DNA of 50,062 bases from Acinetobacter sp. ANC 3781. GTDB lineage: Bacteria; Pseudomonadota; Gammaproteobacteria; Pseudomonadales; Moraxellaceae. The notes under the pieces were generated by a model. That model ran no database searches, was not told the DNA's origin, and saw nothing but the letters and a program-made list of their open reading frames with translations. The position numbers were made by a program, and so were the translations under genes. Below, one piece after another: positions 24,258 through 30,575 of this stretch; position 1 is the stretch's first letter; each line of letters begins with the position of its first letter. The DNA lies in NCBI RefSeq assembly GCF_004331285.1, contig NZ_SJOH01000020.1, positions 28,751 through 78,812 on the forward strand, given 5' to 3'.

Positions 24258-25616
24258 TTATTGATTAAGTGATATTTCCTGCTGTTGTTTTACATATTCA
24301 CGGGTCTTTTTGCTGTCGGGATAAAGGGCATTTTTAAGCAATAAACAACATGTCATGATCACCGCAGGAATGGAAATGATGGTAAAAATATCAGTGAAAT
24401 TCAGCTGCTTTTCAACCAGCACGCCCATCAGCATGGTACCGGCAACTGCACCAAAACGGCCAATACCACACATCCATGAAACGCCTGTCGTCCTGGCTGC
24501 GGTTGGATAAAATTGTGCAGCAAGCACCGGCAGTGAAGACTGCGCAGTATTTTGCATCGTACCCGCCACAATTATCACAAAAATAAACACCCCTAAACCC
24601 ATTTGTATGGATGGGCCAATGAAAGCCACAGCGATTGCAGTAATAAAAGTACAGAAGGCGATCACCAGATTGCCATTCAATCGGTCCATCAACCAGCCAT
24701 TTACAATCGCACCTAAACCACCCAATGCAAATAAGCCGGAAACCAAAGATCCCAAATGCGTTGGCATCTGCGCTTCTTTAAACAGTACCGGCATCCAGTT
24801 AATAATAGCGTAGAAAATCATCAAGCCACAGAAGAAGCTGATCCAGAGCAACACGGTGCCCCATCCTAACTGCCAAGATAAAATAATCGCAATCGGATGT
24901 TTATTATTTCCGGCCGCGACATGTTCAGTGAGTACAAATTTTGAAACTTGCTGAGCCTGGCTATTAATCCGGCTCAGAATCTTTTGAATCATCTGTTGGG
25001 GCTTTTGCTTAAGTAATAAGTAGCGTACCGATTCCGGCAATAAAAATATCATTACTATAGACAAGAGCAACGGCACCCCGCCACTGAGCAATAGCATGGC
25101 TTTCCAGCCAAAATTGGGGATTAACCACGAAGCAATAAAGCCCCCTACAGCGGCACCTATCGGAAAACCACAATACATAGTGTTTACCATTGTGGCACGC
25201 TTCTGATCCGGGCAATACTCAGACAATAAAGTGACCGCATTCGGCATTGCCGCTCCCAGACCCAAACCAGTGATAAAACGCAGGATAATCAGTTGCTGTA
25301 AATTCTGTGCAAACACTGACAGAATGCAGATAAAAGAAAATAAAAAAACAGAAAAAATCAGCATTTTCTTACGCCCAATTTTATCGGCCAGTGGACCAAA
25401 AGCAATTGCACCAATCGCAGCACCCAGAAGCGCTGAACTTAATACTGGTACCAGTTGAGATTTATCGATGCCCCAGTCCTGCATTAGGCTGGGCGCAATA
25501 TATCCCATCACAGCTGTATCCAGTCCATCGAAAAAGGCGACCAAGAATGTCATGATAAAAATCAGCCATTGCAGTTTTGACCACTCATTTTGATTAAAAA
25601 AATCCTGAACGTTCAT
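24258..25616 (-). CDS. Aromatic acid:H+ symporter, MFS/AAHS family (PcaK/BenK-like)
   Basis: 452 residues from MNVQDFFNQ at 25616, matching PcaK-type N-termini; AAGGA lies upstream, and the earlier ATG at 25637 has no ribosome site. The AAHS signatures are DGLDTAVMGYIAPSL in helix 1 (the essential acidic DGxD motif), GPLADKIGRKKML between helices 2 and 3, and the later GWLMDRLNG loop. Twelve membrane segments are predicted by eye. It is related to pcaK at 38943 but clearly distinct. It should import an aromatic acid that the island degrades. Motif D is about 120 bp upstream. Confidence 0.92.
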   Translation of the reverse strand: MNVQDFFNQNEWSKLQWLIFIMTFLVAFFDGLDTAVMGYIAPSLMQDWGIDKSQLVPVLSSALLGAAIGAIAFGPLADKIGRKKMLIFSVFLFSFICILSVFAQNLQQLIILRFITGLGLGAAMPNAVTLLSEYCPDQKRATMVNTMYCGFPIGAAVGGFIASWLIPNFGWKAMLLLSGGVPLLLSIVMIFLLPESVRYLLLKQKPQQMIQKILSRINSQAQQVSKFVLTEHVAAGNNKHPIAIILSWQLGWGTVLLWISFFCGLMIFYAIINWMPVLFKEAQMPTHLGSLVSGLFALGGLGAIVNGWLMDRLNGNLVIAFCTFITAIAVAFIGPSIQMGLGVFIFVIIVAGTMQNTAQSSLPVLAAQFYPTAARTTGVSWMCGIGRFGAVAGTMLMGVLVEKQLNFTDIFTIISIPAVIMTCCLLLKNALYPDSKKTREYVKQQQEISLNQ

Positions 25617-25735
25617 ATCCAATTCATCCTTGTTCATTTTTGCTTTTTCAAATCGACTTTTCCTGATCCATAGAAAAGCGTATTTCTAGAGGGTAACGGC
25701 AAAAATAATTCAAAAATGCAGGATTTCGATATATT

Positions 25736-25756
25736 AGATATGCTGAATTTAGATAA
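25736..25756. promoter_or_regulatory. Candidate regulator-binding motif D
   Basis: The sequence begins AGATATGCTGAATTTAGATA and matches motif E (29251-29271) at 20 of 21 positions. It is GATAT-N10-GATA, upstream of the aromatic-acid transporter gene. Confidence 0.6.
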
Positions 25757-25772
25757 AAGCAATACAAATAGA

Positions 25773-25797
25773 TTGCTCTACTGCAGCAGTAGAGCAA
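25773..25797. repeat. 11-bp perfect hairpin in the gap between two transporter genes
   Basis: TTGCTCTACTG (25773-25783) and CAGTAGAGCAA (25787-25797) with a 3-nt loop. It lies downstream of the Bcr-type gene and upstream of the AAHS gene. There is no T run, so a terminator is doubtful. Apart from this hairpin and motif D the 312-bp gap (25617-25928) is empty. Confidence 0.7.
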
Positions 25798-25928
25798 CAT
25801 GCGCTGAGGAATTCAGAAATTGTAAGATGGAACTGCATGACCTGAAAATGATTCATGCACAGTTTTTACTCTAAGTCCCATCAATTATTTCGGTAGGTTA
25901 AAAAACTGCTTTTATTTAAATTAGGTGT

Positions 25929-27149
25929 TTAAGCGGTAACGGACTGTTGCTGTTGATAGCGTACGGTTGCCTGAATAGCCAGGTTTGCCAGGATGACAAA
26001 AATCAACATCGAAATGGCCATATTCATGAGTGGACTCCAGATCAGGAAATTTAGAACCAAACCGCTGCTTAAGCCAAAGATAAACTGTAGTCCTCCCATT
26101 AAGGCACTTGCCGAACCTGCCTGACGCCCTTGTTGCGACATTGCCAAAGCTGTTGAATTTGGTGCAGTTAAACCAATCCCGGCAACAGCCATAAACAAGC
26201 CAATCATCACCAAAGCGAATCCTAAATGCGGGAATAGCCCGACGCATATTAATAGCAATGCCCCCATCAATTGAACCATCCCGCCGATACTTAAGCGTTG
26301 TACCACTGAAAAACGTTCAGCCAGTTTATGATTCATGGCCGATAAAATCATGCTGCCCAAGGCGTTAAAACCGAAAGCATAAGCAAACTGTTGCTGGCTT
26401 AATTGAAAACTGTCCATTAAGACTGTCGATGCCGCATTGATATAACAGAACAAAACCCCAAAACTAAAACAGCCTGCCAGCATAGGAAAAATATAACTGC
26501 GATCTTTTAAAATGCAGACATATAAAGAACCTGCCTGTTGAAAGGACAGCTTTAACCGTCGGTCTTCGGCCAAGGTTTCCTGAAAGCCAAAGATAACCCA
26601 GATTAAACTCACCACGCCTAAAGCAAACAGTGCGATAAAGATGGATTGCCAGCTAAAAAACACCAGCAACCATGCCCCGAGTGTGGGTGCCAAAATTGGT
26701 GCAATGCCCATCACCATCATCATGCTGGCAAAAGCTTTGGCTGCCGAGTTGGTCTGCATAACATCTCGAATGGCGGCACGCGCCAACACCAGGCCGACAC
26801 AGCTGCCTAGGGCTTGCAGGACACGAACCAAAAACAGCGACCAGACATCATCCACATAAATACAGGCAATGCTGGCAATGATATGCAGACCCAGACCAAA
26901 AATGAGGGGCTTTTTACGTCCAATCCGGTCACTGATGGGACCATAAATGAGTTGTCCAACCGCAATCCCCAAAAAATAGGCAGGTAATGAATTGGACATC
27001 ATCAGCGTACTTACCCCAAAATCCTTAGCCATTTCAGGCAAGGCGGGTAAATACATATCTGTTGATAACGGTGCGATTGCAGTCAAAATCGCGAGAAGTA
27101 AAATCCAACGAGTGGTATAAGCTTTTTTAGTTTCGATCGTATTCATCAT
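25929..27149 (-). CDS. Bcr/CflA-type drug-resistance MFS transporter
   Basis: 406 residues with twelve membrane segments. LLAILTAIAPLSTDMYLPALPEMAKDFG in helix 1 and GQLIYGPISDRIGRKKPLIFGL in the 2-3 loop are typical of the Bcr/CflA subfamily of proton-driven multidrug efflux pumps. It is read in the same direction as its neighbours but separated from them by gaps of 150-310 bp, so it may be a separate gene. A role in exporting toxic aromatic intermediates is possible but not shown. Confidence 0.88.
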   Translation of the reverse strand: MMNTIETKKAYTTRWILLLAILTAIAPLSTDMYLPALPEMAKDFGVSTLMMSNSLPAYFLGIAVGQLIYGPISDRIGRKKPLIFGLGLHIIASIACIYVDDVWSLFLVRVLQALGSCVGLVLARAAIRDVMQTNSAAKAFASMMMVMGIAPILAPTLGAWLLVFFSWQSIFIALFALGVVSLIWVIFGFQETLAEDRRLKLSFQQAGSLYVCILKDRSYIFPMLAGCFSFGVLFCYINAASTVLMDSFQLSQQQFAYAFGFNALGSMILSAMNHKLAERFSVVQRLSIGGMVQLMGALLLICVGLFPHLGFALVMIGLFMAVAGIGLTAPNSTALAMSQQGRQAGSASALMGGLQFIFGLSSGLVLNFLIWSPLMNMAISMLIFVILANLAIQATVRYQQQQSVTA

Positions 27150-27299
27150 TTTATCTTCATTTTTATCATCTTTGAACAGCGTTCTTCCTCGCTTAAAGCA
27201 GGATGCGCTTTAAGCTAAATGCTACCTAGGCAGTCGTTATTTTTAAATATGGGTGGTGTAAGGGAGATGAAAACCGAGTTCATTCCCTCGAAACTCGAC

Positions 27300-28106
27300 T
27301 TAAGACTGGGTTAATAAAGTACGATTAAGTAAGCCCTGATCGGCTACAATGGTTTGACCAGTCATAACAATATTCTGTTTGGATGCCAAAAATGCGTATA
27401 GAGCGCCATAGTCATTAGCATCAGGAAGTTGCTGTAACAAACTGATGGACTGAAATAATCCGAGGAAAGCATCTTTTGGAATATCAGATTGTGTTTGATG
27501 ATCAAGATTGAGACTTTTCGGACCCTTCAGTTCACTGTTACCAATGGCAGCGGGTGCCACAGCATTCACCCGGATATTCGGTGCAAACTCAAAAGCAAGT
27601 TGATTCACCAGACTGCGGATAGCTCCCTTACTTGCGCTATAAACAGCGCCACCGCCATCAGCAGCATACGCTGCTGTTGAGGTCGTCAAGACAATAGACC
27701 CTTTACTCTGTTCAAGTAAATCATGAAAAATATGTGCTGAAAGCAGATACCCTTTTACATTCACATTAAAAATTTCATTGAATAAAGCATCCAGGCGGGT
27801 ACTGGTCATTTGTTTTAGAGGGACATTGCCATCAAAAATCCCCTGCGCGCCAATTAATGCATCAAGGCGACCATATTTTTCAACAATCGCATCTCGACAC
27901 TGCTCTAAATCTGAAATTTGAGTGACATCACACTGAAGAATAAGGTGATCGCTTGGAAATTCTGTTTTCAGTTGCTTAATTTTTTCGCTCGATACATCGC
28001 TAATAATAACGGTTGCACCTTGATCCTGACAGTATTTTGCAATGCCTAAGCCTAAGCCTGAACCCGCACCGGTAACTAAAATAATGTGATCTTGTAGCAA
28101 TGACAT
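27300..28106 (-). CDS. SDR-family dehydrogenase, probable cis-dihydrodiol dehydrogenase
   Basis: 268 residues. NAD-binding VTGAGSGLGLGIAKY, active-site Ser in VLTTSTAAYAADGGG, and catalytic YSASKGA. The C-terminal DYGALYAFLASKQNIVMTGQTIVADQGL resembles BphB/HcaB-type dihydrodiol dehydrogenases. It is the only SDR in the island and the obvious candidate to convert the product of the Rieske dioxygenase to a catechol. GGAA precedes the ATG. It lies 150 bp from the Bcr-type gene and 83 bp from the outer-membrane-protein gene; with a terminator in the latter gap it may be transcribed separately. Confidence 0.82.
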   Translation of the reverse strand: MSLLQDHIILVTGAGSGLGLGIAKYCQDQGATVIISDVSSEKIKQLKTEFPSDHLILQCDVTQISDLEQCRDAIVEKYGRLDALIGAQGIFDGNVPLKQMTSTRLDALFNEIFNVNVKGYLLSAHIFHDLLEQSKGSIVLTTSTAAYAADGGGAVYSASKGAIRSLVNQLAFEFAPNIRVNAVAPAAIGNSELKGPKSLNLDHQTQSDIPKDAFLGLFQSISLLQQLPDANDYGALYAFLASKQNIVMTGQTIVADQGLLNRTLLTQS

Positions 28107-28135
28107 ATTTTTCCTATCCTTCTTTAAATATAAAA

Positions 28136-28161
28136 AGAGCCATCCATGGACGACCCTTCTT
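28136..28161. terminator. Terminator-like hairpin between outer-membrane protein and SDR genes
   Basis: AGAGCCATCC (28136-28145) and GGACGACCCT (28148-28157) pair through 10 bp using G-U pairs. On the minus strand the stem is followed by CTTTTTATA, placed just after the outer-membrane-protein stop (28190). Confidence 0.65.
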
Positions 28162-28189
28162 TTGTGTACTGGGAATGATAAACGCTAAC

Positions 28190-29158
28190 TTAAAATTTGG
28201 TTGGTGAATTGGCTGGCTTGGGTTTGTTCTTCATAAACATTGGGACGGAAACATTCAGGGTAAAACGGCCATCATTACTCACTGCATTTCTGGTTTCCAA
28301 ATCCTTAGACCAACTGAGTCCTACAAATAGTCCTCGACCAAAATCCTTTAAAACCTGAACACCTAAACCCATCTGACGTGCCTTTGAATTGGTTGTGCCG
28401 TAATAAGCTGTGCCATTATTTTTATCTTCAGTCACTTGCTCTCGGATATAACCAATCGGTCCAGCTTGTAATCCTTCAATAAAATCAAATTTTTTCAAGA
28501 CTGTGGCATCAAAAAACAATTCATCTCCAGAATCATATTTACTTGTATCATTTTCAAAATTATAAAAATAATGACTTTCTAATGAGATATTCCAGTCCTG
28601 GTTCATTAAGCTATAGCCAATACGCGGGTTAATTGACCAGTATTCACCTCCTGTATTTGTACTCCCTTCTTTCCAGAAACCTGTTGTAGTAATCACCCCT
28701 ACACCTGAACTGATAAATTGTCCCGGACTTAAAGTCCAAGCAATATCAGCGAAATGTACATCAATATTTGCCAGAGCAGTTCGTGAATGCTTACCGGGTT
28801 CCCCTAGCATTGGATTACTGATTTTCTCTTCTGCCAGAATAAACGGTACCGCAAGCCAAGCACGGTAATCCCCGCCTAAAACCTGAAACCCGGGGGTATA
28901 AATAAAAATGGAAGTGGAAGCTGGTGCGTTTAAATCTAACCCCAGATTATCGCCATTATCATCCTTCAATGAGCCGGTTAAAAATTTGGTTGAACTGGTA
29001 TAGTAAAGCCCGGGTGGTAAGGGTGCACTGAGTGGAATACCCATGGTATTCCCGGCTGGTGCTTGCGGTGCTGCTCCAGGCTCCAATGCCAAAACCGGCC
29101 CCGATAAAAATAACGCAATAGATAATGCCATTGTGCGTTTAACCGTTTTTAAAAACAT
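28190..29158 (-). CDS. Outer-membrane protein of the phenol-degradation MetA/SphA type
   Basis: 322 residues from the ATG at 29158; GGAG is 6 nt upstream. The signal peptide is MFLKTVKRTMALSIALFLSGPVLA. The mature part begins EPGAAPQAPAGNTMGIPLSAPLPPGLYYTS and continues with alternating aromatic strands (INPRIGYSLMNQDWNISLESHYFYNF) and ends FTLNVSVPMF, as in beta-barrels of the Phenol_MetA_deg family. These often accompany hydrocarbon or aromatic degradation genes and are thought to aid uptake. Motif E lies about 95 bp upstream, tying it to the island's regulon. Confidence 0.85.
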   Translation of the reverse strand: MFLKTVKRTMALSIALFLSGPVLALEPGAAPQAPAGNTMGIPLSAPLPPGLYYTSSTKFLTGSLKDDNGDNLGLDLNAPASTSIFIYTPGFQVLGGDYRAWLAVPFILAEEKISNPMLGEPGKHSRTALANIDVHFADIAWTLSPGQFISSGVGVITTTGFWKEGSTNTGGEYWSINPRIGYSLMNQDWNISLESHYFYNFENDTSKYDSGDELFFDATVLKKFDFIEGLQAGPIGYIREQVTEDKNNGTAYYGTTNSKARQMGLGVQVLKDFGRGLFVGLSWSKDLETRNAVSNDGRFTLNVSVPMFMKNKPKPANSPTKF

Positions 29159-29250
29159 AGCTGACTCCATTTAGCTGTTTACGTTTTTATAATTAATGGC
29201 TAAACAGTACGGGATGCCTGTATCGGTGCATAGAAGCTTATTCTTAAAAC

Positions 29251-29271
29251 AGATATGCTTAATTTAGATAA
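29251..29271. promoter_or_regulatory. Candidate regulator-binding motif E
   Basis: AGATATGCTTAATTTAGATA plus one A, matching motif D at 20 of 21 positions, 93-113 bp upstream of the outer-membrane-protein start. The distance suits a LysR-type activator site. Confidence 0.6.
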
Positions 29272-29337
29272 CACTTCAGTCAAATATAAGAAAATAATTA
29301 ATATTAAATGATATCTTCACTTTCGATATTACAGAAA

Positions 29338-29469
29338 CTGACATTCTGAAATATGCAGTAGCTGAGCAGCTTGGGATTAAGTTATGCGTTGATCATAGAT
29401 TTCCTGCCAGACTGACAATCATTTAAGTTCTTTATCCACATAGACATCAACATATCAAACTGTCCGCTT
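29338..29469 (-). pseudogene. Decayed 5' end of an ISNCY-like transposase gene
   Basis: Read on the minus strand, this matches the start of the IS at 49877-50006 over about 130 bp, roughly 88% identical by hand count, from AAGCGGAC(A/G)GTTTGATATG through CTGCATATTTCAGAA. One base is deleted in the start region (TATGTGGATA for TATGTCGGATA) and stop codons follow. The match ends abruptly near 29338. It adjoins, and seems to interrupt, the broken gene at 29468-29619. Confidence 0.88.
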
Positions 29470-29619
29470 GTCCCAAAGTCATCATAGCTACATAAAGTTC
29501 ACCAATTCTCCCGGTTAAATGTCGCAATTCAGCAATAGGCATTCCCCAAGAAAGTTCTTTTTCAAACCAAGCAATAGCTCACCGAGAGATTTAATGATGT
29601 CGAATTGGCTTAAAGCCAT
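29468..29619 (-). pseudogene. 5' fragment of a broken gene (possible DUF6998-like protein)
   Basis: From the ATG at 29619 the frame reads MALSQFDIIKSLGE, and after one frameshift continues AIAWFEKELSWGMPIAE and then LRHLTGRIGELYVAMMTLGQ, where the IS remnant begins. The GRIGELYVAMMTxGQ segment recalls a family of Acinetobacter proteins I believe is annotated DUF6998, but I am not certain of the name. Loss of the 3' part, plus the frameshift, marks it as non-functional. Confidence 0.6.
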
Positions 29620-29712
29620 ATTTATTTTCCTGAGGTTAATCAATGATACATTTTATGAAGAATCCAAGTTTACATTTAATTCAGTTATAAATAGCTTGAA
29701 ATTATACAAAAT

Positions 29713-29743
29713 AAAAAAGCCCAACATCCTGTTGGGCTTTTTT
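29713..29743. terminator. Strong symmetrical terminator hairpin, 3' end of repeat element copy 1
   Basis: AAAAAAGCCCAAC (29713-29725) and GTTGGGCTTTTTT (29731-29743) with a 5-nt loop ATCCT. It works in both directions. It belongs to the repeat element described next. Confidence 0.85.
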
Positions 29744-29888
29744 ACATATTTGATGCGTTGGTATAACTCCTGTCGTACCTGCATTCTCCGTTGCTGTCTT
29801 TTCTTATTCTTATTTGGAGCATCCTGCTCTCTATGTCCTTATCATATGAAATTTCCACTATCTGATATAGCAGCAAAGGACCGAGATT
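29713..29888 (-). repeat. About 175-bp repeat element, copy 1 (complete, ends in terminator)
   Basis: Read on the minus strand it starts AATCTCGGTCCTTTGC (29888-29873) and ends with the hairpin CCCAACAGGATGTTGGG. A second, diverged copy lies in the opposite orientation at 30004-30174. Alignable blocks include the 16-base start, GCTAT, TTTC-TATGAT and CAGGATG-TCC. No conserved ORF is visible. A small RNA ending in an intrinsic terminator, or a short non-autonomous mobile element, would fit. Confidence 0.65.
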
Positions 29889-30003
29889 ACTGTACGCTTT
29901 GGCTTACAAAACCGTCTAAATTTTATCCACAGAAAATATCTCCAATTTCTGCGGATAAATCCGGGACAGTTTTTAGCCGATCTCGTACGCATTTGCTCAC
30001 ATC

Positions 30004-30174
30004 AATCTCGGTCCTTTGCGGCTATCCGGAATACTGAAACTTTCCTATGATGAACTCATCAGGAACAGGATGTTCCAGGACATAAAACAATAATATTAAG
30101 TCTTAGAACGTGGAATGTGGGGATATAACGGCAACGGCAGTCACACCAAATCAATAAAAAACCCCGACAGGATG
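30004..30174 (+). repeat. About 175-bp repeat element, copy 2 (3' end lost)
   Basis: Begins AATCTCGGTCCTTTGCGGC, identical for 16 bases to the start of copy 1. It shares spaced blocks TATGATGA, GAACAGGATGTTCC and ACGGCAACGG with copy 1 and ends AAAAAACCCCGACAGGATGT, after which the right arm of the terminator is missing. The two copies point away from a 115-bp centre (29889-30003) that itself contains an imperfect inverted repeat TTATCCACAGAAA / TTTCTGCGGATAA. Confidence 0.65.
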
Positions 30175-30190
30175 TTATTACATAAGATAT

Positions 30191-30361
30191 TTAAAGAATG
30201 GCTTGTTCCTTTAAATATGAAATTGCAGCAAGAATATATGATGAATTAAACGTGACATCTGTGTATGTTGATGGAGATCTACTCCCTGTTTCTTTGAAAA
30301 TCTTATAAAAATTATCAACTTCATCAGTACTTAATGGGCGAATATTATCTTTATTGTTGTG
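30191..30361 (-). pseudogene. Orphan 3' ORF fragment, unrecognised
   Basis: A minus-strand frame without a start codon ends at TAA 30191-30193. It reads HNNKDNIRPLSTDEVD, then NFYKIFKETGSRSPSTYTD and VTFNSSYILAAISYLKEQAIL. In-frame stops lie just upstream. Codon quality looks real, so this is probably the end of a decayed gene. I do not recognise the family. Confidence 0.4.
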
Positions 30362-30575
30362 AATAAATAATTTTCATCCTCACTAAATATACTAAATAAG
30401 GTTGCATGCTTAATTTATTACGTTCGTTGCATAGATAGTAAAATAATCGCAGTCAATAAGGCTTGTTTAAAAGGCACATGCATCAAATAAGTTAATCGCA
30501 CAATACTTCCTTGCTTGTTATTATAAAAAAATGGGAAACCTATCCTCTCAACAGGTTTCCCATCGATAAAATGTT

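Noticed and set aside
24081..24272. 63-codon plus-strand ORF between the second hydroxylase and the AAHS transporter
   Set aside because: It overlaps a 13-bp terminator hairpin and the 3' end of the transporter gene and has lysine-rich low-complexity composition.
29873..30019. A 147-bp MITE defined by the 16-bp terminal inverted repeats
   Set aside because: Similarity continues outward from the 16-bp repeats on both sides, so these are the starts of two inverted element copies rather than ends of one element; no target-site duplication is visible.
29519..30037. 172-codon plus-strand ORF
   Set aside because: It runs antisense through a pseudogene, across a strong terminator and into the inverted repeat element; no domain, poor composition and no ribosome site.
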